The translations under genes and the position numbers were made by a program. Source: Endomychus coccineus (taxonomy: Eukaryota > Arthropoda > Insecta > Coleoptera > Endomychidae). Taken from it: 64,000 nucleotides of DNA. The notes under the pieces were generated by a model. That model saw only the letters and a list, made by a program, of their open reading frames with translations, searched no databases and was not told where the DNA came from. The DNA lies in assembly GCA_958510875.1 (NCBI GenBank), contig OY294067.1:197343401-197407400 (forward strand), read 5' to 3'. Shown in pieces: positions 25,801-34,695 of the stretch (position 1 is the first letter of the stretch; every line of letters begins with the position of its first letter).

Positions 25801-25925
25801 ATGTTCGCCACTTCAGATCGAGTTGCATGAACCATAAACTCCCTTCAAATCTAATTCCCTATACGCTCATATTATTTTTTCCAGGTATTGATTTCTGCAT
25901 GCATTTCTGTCTATTGCTTGGGCTA
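22885..25925. mobile_element. DNA transposon-like element with about 0.95-kb inverted repeats
   Basis: The left arm (about 22885-23860) and right arm (about 24985-25925) are inverted copies. The outer ends read CCAAGCAATAGACAGAAATGC on one side and its inverse on the other. Inner landmarks include GTAACAAAGCTAAGCG and GACGGAGTGGGGG, present in both arms. Arms differ by scattered substitutions and a small insertion at about 23825-23842. The centre holds the Cys-rich ORF at 23854-24405. Target-site duplication is not clear (TAGT or similar). I cannot place the superfamily. Confidence 0.75.
23854..24405 (+). CDS. Cys-rich C-terminal fragment of an unassigned transposon protein
   Basis: 183 codons, open. 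It begins in what looks like mid-protein (FLHSVSSCDT near residue 15), then has LPPTEGAARQHSFIVYMQ around residue 107 and QKWLG, and ends in a Cys cluster of the form C-x-C-x3-C-x5-C-x-C-x2-C. I have a memory of this pattern in repeated insect and other animal proteins of unknown function, probably transposon-borne. The N-terminal part expected upstream would fall inside the left inverted repeat and is absent, so this is most likely a deletion derivative. The Cys cluster could bind zinc; that is inference. No catalytic triad is visible. Confidence 0.6.
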   Translation: MCSKQTYTELSKYVAFLHSVSSCDTVSPMYKQGKNQLLEILNSNPDNLQLLDVFYKDNALREGIARNMCQMISLLYYNKKYGTLNEHRFESFERSTARASFQLENLPPTEGAARQHSFIVYMQLQKWLGNDEDITHWGWKVADNVSMPVHTEEPLIPEEIMKKISCTCATGCKTKVCGCKKCS

Positions 25926-26089
25926 GTAGTGAATAGGGACTTGAAATCTGTTCATATTTCTATTCTCCTCCTTTCCTACTAAAAATTGAAGAGAAATGTA
26001 CCTGCCCATACCGTTCTTAAAAAATGGCGTTTAGTAAAATAAACCTCCACTTCTGCCACTCGAATTTTGAATATGTCGCTCACACCGCT

Positions 26090-26290
26090 CATGCGTCTCA
26101 TCGTTTCCATATATACGCTTCTGTTCGTCAGGCGATGTTAAACTGCCCTTTTTAAAAGTGATGCAAACATATAAAATATCTAACGGATTTCGTGAAACTT
26201 TTATCGTAGTAAGGTTAACAACATATTACCTTCAATTTGACCCAATTTTTCTCCACAAAATTTAAATGAACAATTGTGAGAAGTAGATAC
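26090..26290 (+). repeat. Dispersed repeat, copy 1 (with 33785-33995)
   Basis: The stretch including AAGTGATGCAAACATATAA and TTCGTGAAACTTTT matches 33860-33995 in the same orientation with moderate divergence. The two copies flank the virus-like module and its right-hand sequence at a distance of about 7.7 kb, but I see no further proof that they are element ends. Confidence 0.5.
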
Positions 26291-26374
26291 AGTGGACTAC
26301 CTTTGGACCAGGAAGTGTGACGTCACTTCCGGTCTGTGTTCCGATGTTTGTTATTATCAGGTCTCCACTTCCGG

Positions 26375-26645
26375 TCTGTGCTGGCGATGTGTGTAATTAG
26401 TGTTATCGGGTAGATAACGTTATCGGCTAGATAGCGTTATCAGTGATTGTGAGCCACCCGGTCTGGCGATGGGCATCCAGTGTGTGTAATTAGTGTTATC
26501 AGGTAGATAACGTTATCGGCTAGATAGCGTTATCGGTGATTGTGAGTCACCCGGTCTGGCGATCGGCATCCAGTGTGTGTAATTAGGGTTATCAGTTAGA
26601 TAGTGTTATCGGGTAGATAGCGTTATCAGTGATTGCGAGTTTGGT
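26375..26645. repeat. Iteron-like tandem repeats
   Basis: About two and a half copies of a unit of roughly 113 bp: GGCGATGGGCATCCAGTGTG, then GTAATTAGTGTTATC, then GGTAGATAACGTTATC, then GGCTAGATAGCGTTATC, then GTGATTGTGAG and CACCCGGTCTGGCGAT. Inside each unit the short motif GTTATC...TAGATA is itself repeated two or three times with inverted symmetry. The array lies about 0.8 kb to the left of the first module gene. Confidence 0.75.
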
Positions 26646-26669
26646 TGTTTGAATTTTATCTACTTATAA

Positions 26670-26870
26670 TTAGAAATGCTTAGTTTGAAATATTAATCTT
26701 ATCAATGAGGTTTCCTGTCAACAACAAGTCGTAACTTGTAGAATGTGTGGTAGATAACACTTTGTTTTGCAACCAACTGATTGTATGCGGTTGATATTTT
26801 ATCTACGAGAAACGCTTAGTTTGAAATATTAATCTTATCAATGAGGTTTCCTGTCAACAACAAAATGAAA
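26670..26870 (+). repeat. Direct repeat pair upstream of the module
   Basis: CTTAGTTTGAAATATTAATC followed by TTATCAATGAGGTTTCCTG and TCAACAACAA occurs twice, at about 26679-26730 and 26817-26864, in direct orientation. No ORF is supported here. Confidence 0.75.
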
Positions 26871-27422
26871 AAGTAAACTGTTTCCTGTGCTGATATTGAT
26901 AACTCAGCAAATTATGGTGGGAATGTGTCACGTAGGCAAGTGTAGGAATCGCGCGCAGCGTTGATAAGAAGGTGGAAATGGTATTGTCTCGGATATAATT
27001 TAATCATTTCACATTTGATTCTCTAACGAGCAACTCGTGTTTTTTGTGTGGTGCAATTTGAGGTAAGTCTATATTATTATTATTATTTGATTGAGAAAAC
27101 TCTCATTTCAAGTTGATATATTTCAAATTAACTTCAAATGAATATGATTCGTATGATAATAAACTCAATTTAGGGAACTTTCATTTCAAATTGGTACATT
27201 TCAAATTATCTTCATGTCAATAAGCTAGCTCTTCACTTAAATTCACACCGATTATTACATTTACTTACTGTTGTACACTCAGATTCACACCGATTATTAC
27301 CACTATTGTTTTCGATCGATGTTTTAGAAATATATCGAATACTTTTGAGTAATATTTATCCTTGTTATAGATATTCATATCATTATGAGCATGTAAGCAT
27401 TAAACATGTGTTCTCTATTATA

Positions 27423-27691
27423 GAGATTACCTACGAAAAAAAGTTAACCAGCTCGAAGAACGTAAAGTTTATAAGATAACTTATGCAAAAATTGTCAACA
27501 CCCGGTTTGGAGAATCTGTGCCAGCAGAGATTGACGATTTTGGTGTTTTCCTCCCAAAACGTTTGACACCACCACTCAAACCTCTGTTGGATCGCATCAA
27601 TGAAAAACAATGTATAGGATTGATTTATAGAGGAGAGGAACATTTTGAGAAATCGAATCCAGCAGCAAAAATCGAGTTCCGGGAGATTTAG
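27423..27691 (+). CDS. Small ORF, possible OB-fold/ssDNA-binding-like protein (partial, spliced)
   Basis: An open frame enters at a 3' splice site (TTCTCTATTATAG before 27423) and ends with TAG at 27689-27691. A good donor, GAG then GTAAGT, lies at 27061-27066, so an upstream leader exon is likely. The reading contains ERKVYKITYAKIVNTRFGES, then VFLPKRL and IGLIYRGEEHF. The pattern (K-x-Y-x-I, T-x-F/Y-G, FLP-x-R, Y-x-G) resembles small insect proteins I associate with the same module; an OB-like single-strand-binding fold is only an inference. No ATG is seen in the exon, so the start is unresolved. About 88 residues. Confidence 0.5.
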
Positions 27692-27786
27692 GGAACGTTC
27701 GCAGACTTCAAAGTGGTGGGTGTTACGAAGGAAGATGTTCTGTGGCTCTTAAAATAATAATATAGATATCTACAAATATATCATTA

Positions 27787-28204
27787 TGCATATATCTTTT
27801 GAAGAATACACACGCAGACTTTGCGAATTCGTGGGAAAAGTTCATTTGACTAAGAAGTGACTTGGATTTTCACGCAGATAAAATTAAAGTTATAAGACTG
27901 CTGAACAAATTAAGTGTAGAAAGTGAGGATGGGGGTGTTAAAAACAAATTTTGTGATTCTAACCACAATTCTGAATGGTATTCTATACGCGAACGTTCCC
28001 CAACACGTTGAACGCATCTATATTTGTCTGAAGGATGTCGGCGGTGGTGGTGGTGGGGAGTGTAACCGTGACGAATGGATTCCGATGAATTTTCAATTTC
28101 AATTGGAGGTATTCACATTTAACATCCCACAAGACAATCGTACAACGAGGCATTATAAACTTAAACTCTTATTCTTCGATCGAAGTGAGGGGGGATATGA
28201 CTGA
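27787..28204 (+). pseudogene. Decayed ORF of unknown function
   Basis: An ATG at 27787 opens HISFEEYTRRLCEFVGK, stops near 27860, and coding texture continues in a second frame (FHADKIKVIRLLNKL) until about 28008, then in a third (VERIYICLKDVGGGGGG to FFDRSEGGYD, stop at 28202). Two frameshifts are the simplest reading. A run of six Gly codons is notable. I do not recognise the family. It lies 3' of the small ORF on the same strand and faces the two minus-strand genes. Confidence 0.35.
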
Positions 28205-28473
28205 ATGGCAAATGATCCGACAATCATCATGTTTACCACATCTCGTACTAAAGACATCTACACTCACATCATCTGCAATACAAGAAGAAATCCCTAAAAT
28301 TTTCGCAATTTTGTATGTTATTTTATTTTATCAGTGTTATTATTGAAAATGTTTGTTAAAAATGTGAAGAAAGCTATTTACCATTTGAATAAATAATAAT
28401 TATTATATAAAGGAGGTGTTTTATTAAAACAAACAAAAGGTGATAATAATGATATTTCAGAATAAAATACATA

Positions 28474-28980
28474 TCATTTAGGTAGTATTACATTCAGAAA
28501 CCGCTGCTGTAATTTATCCACATGGTGATCTGCACACATGTATTTTCCACCGTCATTACGATGATTCAGACAGGTCAAATTGTTCGTTTGCTCGAATTTC
28601 CCCGTTTCAGATTGAGTACCATCGAAACTATGAACATCTACGATGTGTGGGTGAATATCTAATTCTATACACTTCCTTCTCAAAAATTCGGCTTTTTGCT
28701 GTTCTCGGACATAAATATAGTCGACTGCACACAGGAGAATCGATTTAAGAATATTATTTATTTCTTCATAATCCACATTCCCAGATACATAATCGAGTCC
28801 ATGATAAGACTTTTGTAAATACGATACGGATTTTCGCTCCTTTGCATTTAGCGATGAATAATATGTGTGCGGTTTGAATTAGGAATAATGACGTTTGAAT
28901 CCAATTTGTATACACATTTCTTTTGGATGGGAGGCATCATCAATGAAGAACCCCTGAATGTCAACTAATGCGATTCTCAT
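28474..28980 (-). pseudogene. Unnamed module protein with DIQGF / HGL motifs, one stop
   Basis: Starting at an ATG at 28980 the minus strand reads MRIALVDIQGFFID, then ASHPKEM, then after an in-frame TAA at 28879-28881 continues with SVSYLQKSYHGLDY, VDYIYVREQQKAEFL and C-L-N-H ... MCADHHVDKL, ending at 28474. The order DIQGF, PKE, HHGL/YHGL, YV-K-x-x-K-x-x-F-L and a final C-x2-H ... C-x2-H matches a protein family I remember from aphids and other insects, always uncharacterised. An RNase H-like or exonuclease-like fold is a guess from the early acidic LVDIQG strand. It starts 41 bases after the stop of the capsid-like gene and on the same strand. About 167 residues; broken by one stop. Confidence 0.55.
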
Positions 28981-29021
28981 GATGCGATTCGCTTGAAGTT
29001 TCGATTTAGACTGACAGATGT

Positions 29022-30197
29022 TTAATTGAGACTCTTGACAATTTCGGTGAGGGGGTAGTATCCCATCAAGCAATCGTGAATGATGATGCAATATGCCTTG
29101 GTGTTGGCTGGAAATCCTTTATCCGCTTCAATCTCCAATCGTATGTCGACTGTTGATGATTTTACCGCCTCCTCTTGTCTAGAACAATCGATGATGTAAA
29201 GTGCGCGTTTTTTGAATTTATCATAAGCCAATATGGGATGTTTTGTTGTGGAATTCGTGTAGCTAGGATAGAAATCGGTATAGTTGTGGTGGGATAGAAC
29301 GAAATCTCCCTTGGCAAAGTCCAAGTTCATCCGTTCGTTAGGCCAATTCTCTTCGTTCAGCGATAAGCGGATACTTGATATATCCACATGATCGAATATT
29401 GTAGGATTAGCTTCCACATTGTTACGTTTATCGATTTGGAAAAATACGATAACATACCGTGGTTTTTCGACGGACGCGCTAGTTTTCACAGCCCATATTT
29501 CTCTCTTCGCATCGGCCGTTATGGCAGGCAAATCGTGTAGCTCCCACTTCCGGAAAGCGAATAGAACAGGAGAATCGCTCTTGATGGATCGCAATAGCTT
29601 CTCTCTGATTAGATCGTTGGGATAGATATATTTCACCTTCAATTCTATACTATCAATCAGAAATTTGACTGTGGTAGCTGCGTTCTCAATTATAACGCAA
29701 TCGTTATCCTTTCGAGCACGTACCAACCGAATCGTTTGACGTCCGAACATGATTCGGGTGTAATCGTTGAAAATGTGCTTGAGTGGGATGAGTAAACTGA
29801 ACGACTTTGTTGCGTTCAATATAACACTTTCTTCCGGATATGTCCAGCTGGCTATAGACATATGCGTCGAATCTGTGGGAGAATAACATGTGAATCCTCG
29901 CACAGCGCTAACTATTCCAGGGTCACGTACAGTTTCGATGTCTCTACCGCTCTCGCTGTAGGAACACTAGTTGAAAAGAAAAGGCTCATAATTAGGTACC
30001 AATATTACATTCCCCACTCCATTAACTTCGATTTTCCTTTTGATCGCCAACATAGTATCTTTCATAGCAAAAAAAGCGTCTACTTGATTTATTCCAAACT
30101 CTATGATATCGCTGTTATTGAACGCCTTGACGAATGGTGTAATCGACCTGTACTCGGCTTTTCGAATCGATTCATCAAATTTCAATTCCTGGAAAGA
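29022..30197 (-). pseudogene. Double-jelly-roll-like capsid-type protein, one in-frame stop
   Basis: A frame of about 390 codons on the minus strand, interrupted only by a TAG at 29978-29976 region (between FLF and the next block). N-terminal landmarks: KFDESIRKAEY and FNNSDIIEF; centre: IPLKHIFNDY, FRKWELHDLP, WAVKTSASVEKPRYVI; C-terminal: HPILAYDKF, IIDCS, VDIRLEIEA and AYCIIIHD. These match the DJR-like family of insect and cnidarian proteins, which shares its fold with major capsid proteins of DNA viruses. No ATG precedes the first block; a TTTCCAG acceptor at about 30197 suggests an upstream exon, or the 5' end is lost. Likely an old copy of a viral or virus-like element gene. Family call is fairly firm; function in the host is unknown. 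Confidence 0.75.
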
Positions 30198-30240
30198 TCC
30201 ACATGTTCACATGTTATATAAAAATCGAATGAATAGTTTA

Positions 30241-31639
30241 AAGTATCAGAATGTTTGAAATATCGATGATTCAGATATCATATTTGATTGATTATACTGA
30301 TGTTGTAGCTATATAGCCTTCTATTAATAAGCCGATGAACTATCACAGTTGAATGTCAATGTCAATGTTAGTGTACCTGCGTCATCACTATCTGTTCATA
30401 CTGATATGAGAACGCAAACGCGTGTGAGTGTAAACAAATAACAATGAGTGAATCATTTGTACTACACACAATCTGTTAATTTTCGGGTAGGGTTGAATGC
30501 GAAAATATTGAATTTGATTGAATTGAATTAATATAATATTTTTATGTACATAAAATAGTATCGAAAACAGGGTAACACCATTAGGTCAGTACAAATAGTA
30601 TTTGAACAACAAAAAAATTCGTTACAGCAATCTGACAGCGGGATATTGTAGAACAAGATATTGTAAAAGAGGGAAAAATAAATCGAATCGACAGCTGCTA
30701 TCCGGGGCGGAATGGGGTGTGTTTTTAGGGGTTGAAAACAGTTTTTAGTGATTTCTGGCTAAACCGTGCATTCTATCAAAAAAGTTAAATATAAAAGCTG
30801 TAGGGAATAAAAAGATCTACAACTTTTTGTTCACCGTTTTTACCCTAAACTCAAAATTATTCGACAAAAATGCGAAAAACCAATTTTTTGGTTTTTAATT
30901 TTTTTCTTTGACAAATAAAACTTTATGGAGCTCAAACTTTGGCAAAAGATACCTCCATTTATTGCAAAAAGGCAGTAATGTTTTCGGAGAAAAAAAACGA
31001 ATTTTTAAGTGCAATTCCTCTTGAAACTACGCATCCTACAGAGTTCTGTTTTGGCTCACTTACTCACTATTACGTCTTCTTTCGATGAGTGGTGAAAAAA
31101 AGGTATACTGCAATGAGAAAAATGGCGGGAAAATTGAAAAAACCGAAAAATCGGTTCTTTCGTGGTAATTTGCATATTTATCGTTGAATAATTGTTATTA
31201 ATTAATAAAAACATTTTATTTTTTTCATGTTTATGGAAACTATGATATTATTTCTTTAATTATTGTATATATCGAGTTTTGATAAGATGTCATGCATGTC
31301 GAAGACAGCAAATTATATCTACTATATTTGTATCTTCGTAATCGCAGGATACGAATATATTACTTCTACGATCATCGTACATGGGATTGTTACTATCAAA
31401 TAAAACATAAGAAATGCACATTACCAATATGCATTTAAGAACAATTTTAGTTTTTCACTCGAAATCAATTAGTTTACTAAGCAAAATATAATCATACAAT
31501 AGGTAATGTAGTAGATCTACAATGATATATACGGGTTTTGTGGAGTGATTTTTAATCATTAAGACAGTATTTGCATGTTGCACTGAACAAGTTTATATTG
31601 CAAGTATTTATATAAGAAAAAAATTCTATGAAAAATAAG
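30241..31639. other. No gene recognised
   Basis: AT-rich sequence to the right of the capsid-like gene. No polymerase, integrase, ATPase or protease ORF is visible here that would complete a Polinton-like set. Homopolymer-rich stretches at 30890-31010 and 31195-31240. Confidence 0.5.
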
Positions 31640-31895
31640 TATATATAAATTCTCAGGGATATAGGTCACATTTACACTTATGCTATTATATTTTCTCGTC
31701 TTTACGTACGTTTCGGTCTCACGACCATCATCAGAAGACTTATTATGTCTAAAATTGGGTTACTTGAAACTAATTGTATTAACACATTGTGTTACAATTT
31801 CGATTTCGTGTTTCTGTTCATTTCGGCGACGTTGGCATTTTAAATGAAATTGGTGCTATAAGGACGCTCTGTGTTAATACAATTAGTTTTCATTT
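31640..31895. repeat. Fold-back family, asymmetric palindrome
   Basis: The left arm runs from AATTCTCAGGGATATAGG through CTTTACGTACGT and CATCATCAGAAGACTTATT; the right arm begins at GTTTCTGTTCATTTCG and ends at CAATTAGTTTTC, lacking its outer part. The minus-strand core at 31741-31697 is the cleanest hammerhead-like copy in the window. Confidence 0.75.
31697..31741 (-). ncRNA. Hammerhead-ribozyme-like motif (candidate)
   Basis: On the minus strand the parts are, in order: GTCTT, CTGATGA, one extra T, GGTC-GTGA-GACC (stem II with a four-base loop), GAAA, CGTACG (two-base-pair stem III with a UA loop, extended by A-U), TA, AAGAC. GTCTT and AAGAC are exact complements and form stem I, and the cleavage-site triplet would be GUA. 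All conserved core positions of a type I hammerhead are present, with a very short stem III as in ribozymes known from Penelope-like elements. The extra base between CUGAUGA and stem II departs from the consensus and may reduce or abolish activity. Confidence 0.45.
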
Positions 31896-32619
31896 CCACA
31901 TCCAACCCTGAATACAACTCCCTTATTCATTGTTATTTTAGACTGAAATGTTTGTAGTGGCTAGAATTTTTACAAAATGGACTAGAATTTTGCGAAGAGG
32001 AAATTGATTAAAATTCTGAATATCTCGGTTCACACTATCCATTTCGCTCAACATACTTTTATAAAATATGAAATGAATTGTTATCTCAACTTTTTCTTGG
32101 TTTTTTAGAGTTCAAGAAACTATTTTAATTTTTTTTTCTCTTATTTTCGGTCGTCCAAAGATTTTGTCACTCTGTTTAATATGCACTCTGATGCCCTCTT
32201 TATAACGCTCTCTTTATTTTTCTGGCAGCGCAACTTTTTCTTGGATTTTTAGAGTTCAAGAAACTATTTTAATTTTTTTTCACTTATTAACGGGCGTCCA
32301 AAGATTTTCTCCCATAGCTTTATATGCTCTCTGATCTTCTCCTTACAACGCTATTTTTATTTTTGTAATTCGAGGAATTATTTTACTAATTTTCTCTCTT
32401 TTTTCTCTCATTCAAAGCATTTCTTTCCTTGTTTCATAAGCACCCTAATCACAACTTCCGAACACACTCTTAATTCTTGTGGATTATTTCAGAAAGTGTG
32501 GCTGGGATCGTTGTATTGAATTTATATCCATCCCGCAGACAACAGTCTACACGTCACAAACCGTGGCTGGAAAAGTGTGGCTAACTTCACATAAATTATT
32601 ATGAATACCTCTAATTCTA

Positions 32620-33235
32620 TTCGAGATTTCTTATTTAAGACTCACCGTTCCTAGATAATAACAAGAATAGGAAATATTTCGCAAATAAAACACCATTTGA
32701 ACACTGAAGTTCGCATATTTGCAAAAAATATTGAGTTTCATAATCAGCGTATTTTTCTATATCATAATCCACCATAATCTCGCTGCGGTCCTGCAAAAAC
32801 TATTTTAAAAGTTACCTCGAATGACACCTATACTCCTTTGTAGGAGGGAGATTGAACACGATCTCAGAAGGCGAGTTGTTAAGAATTACCTTGAAAAACA
32901 ACTATAAGCTGGTGCCTGATTGGAATCAGACAATCAGAAAAAAAAAATTCCAGGGCTGGTTGTCGAAATTCGAAGAATGTGAGGGTGTAAGTAATGTACC
33001 AGGAGATATAGTATTCTCCTTCTGTAACATTAAAAGACAATGGAAAAAAATTTTGATCATATAAATAACTTTGATTCTATTTTATAATGCTCGATCAAAC
33101 TTTATTAACGTATAATACCAGTATTAATGTTGTTCAGGAATGCAATTGTACAATAACGCATAATTTGCAATTATTGAGAACAGCCAAATTGTGAAACTCT
33201 TTGCCTAGTGAGGTCTTTGCAGATGACTTAACTCA
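32620..33235 (+). repeat. Direct duplication, copy 1 (with 35990-36600)
   Basis: Shares with 35990-36600 the blocks TTCTTATT(T/A)A...ACTCACCGTTCC, AATCCACCAT, CTGCAAAAACTATTT, ACAAGCTGGTGC or its variant, CCAGG(A/G)TTGGT, and the tail AAATTGTGAAACTCTT. The last part (33185-33235, AKL-NSLPSEVF in translation) is the C-terminal tail of the LINE family at 8.6-11.3 kb. A short ORF at 32852-33064 ends with PGDIVFSFCNIKRQWKK and has a counterpart in copy 2, so the pair may be two LINE 3' regions. Confidence 0.65.
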
Positions 33236-33784
33236 GAACTATCCACTCTACGTTCATATGCAATCCCCTCGACCGAAATTTCGTCACTTAAAAATATTGC
33301 TCGACACATGCAGTGATCCCCTGCTCAATGTTGTTGACAGGAGGGTTGAAGTTGTCGTCAGTCCATTTTGGGACATGCGATTTTTTTAAATATTTCTCAG
33401 AAATCAATAGAAAAAGCGTGAATCCCGTTTTCCCAAAATTTACGGTTCTGATAACAAATTTAACCCTTCTTTCAAGATTTTTGAGCAAGGGTTACTACAT
33501 CTCTCGTGTATCTGACTAAACTTGGTTGGGCGGGAGATGCATATGAACGCAAAGTGCACATACATTTTAAAAAGGTACCACTGTGGGCTAGTTATCAAAG
33601 ACCTGTTACAGATGAAATGTTTAGAGATTATAAGGTCCAAGTAATGAATAGCGACTTATTAACATCTGTTCATATTATCACCTCTCTCACTACGAGAGAC
33701 TCAAAAGAAATGAAGCTGCACTTACCGATTTTGATTTTGATTAATGGAGCTTAAGAAAAAACTAGCACTGCCGTTCCAATTTTG

Positions 33785-33995
33785 GTTCTATTATTCGCAC
33801 CGCGTATGCGTTCTGGTATATACGAGTATACGCTATTTTTCTTCTGGCAGTGATCATGTGGTTTTTTTTAAGTGATGCGAACATATAAGATATTCAACGG
33901 ATCTTATGGGACTTTTTTTGTAGTTAGAATAACGTATCACCTCTAATTTAAGTCTACAATTGCTCTAACAAAGTTTTAAATCAACAATTGAGACA
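33785..33995 (+). repeat. Dispersed repeat, copy 2 (with 26090-26290)
   Basis: Contains AAGTGATGCGAACATATAAG and AACGGATCTTATGGGAC, matching the block at 26150-26230. No gene. Confidence 0.5.
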
Positions 33996-34394
33996 CAAAA
34001 CCGGAACAATAAAATAAAATTAGGATATTTCAGCTTCCGGTTATCGGATTTAGGTCTACTAATTTTTGTTTAGCGTGTTAATATATCAAATGCTGAAGAC
34101 CGCATGTTGATGTGACATTCCACTATGGAGATATTTTAATTGTTTTCAAGCCCTTTTTTTGAACAGTTAAAATAATCACTTTAAATAAATAATTTTAGGA
34201 CAGTCGCATATAGGAATGTTAGGTAGTATCCGTATCCAGGCACTGCATGAGGTTTTGAGTCTAAAAACTTCTTCAAGGGCTAGTTATTTGATAGTTCTTT
34301 TCCAATTGTTGAATAATAGCTTAATATGTAATATATCCCAATAATGGAAAGACTACTATTGCTTTGATATATCCAACATGTGTCAGCCAATATC

Positions 34395-34695
34395 AGGTAT
34401 GATTTACAATAAATTCGCGGGTACAGGTCACACTGACACATATGCTCATTATTCTAGCCTTCACGTACGTTTGGGTCTCACGATCATCATCAGAAGATGC
34501 TTGTTATTTTTTGTACAATCTCAACATTGAAAAAAAAATTCTCCAATTTTACGGTAATTTGAATAACAGTTATCGGAAAAGTCTAGAGATATTTGGAGAA
34601 TAGCATACAAATAAGATGTCTTCTGATGATGGTCATGAGGCCGAAACTAATGAGTATAGAAAATTTACTAATTTTGCTAGTATCCCCGAAGATAA
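34395..34695. repeat. Fold-back family, diverged copy with two inverted ends
   Basis: The left end (34395-34505) carries AAATTCGCGGGTACAGG and CTTCACGTACGT; the right end (about 34612-34690) carries GTCTTCTGATGATGGTCATG in the opposite sense. The centre is not related to the centre of the full palindrome at 4731-5184. Confidence 0.55.

Noticed and set aside
26375..26645. CRISPR array
   Set aside because: Units are direct tandem repeats without unique spacers, in a eukaryotic sequence.
28205..28297. Short ORF following the decayed plus-strand gene
   Set aside because: Only 30 codons, with no motif; may be chance.
26375..30197. Complete Polinton/Maverick
   Set aside because: No integrase, PolB, protease or ATPase ORF and no terminal inverted repeats found around the module.
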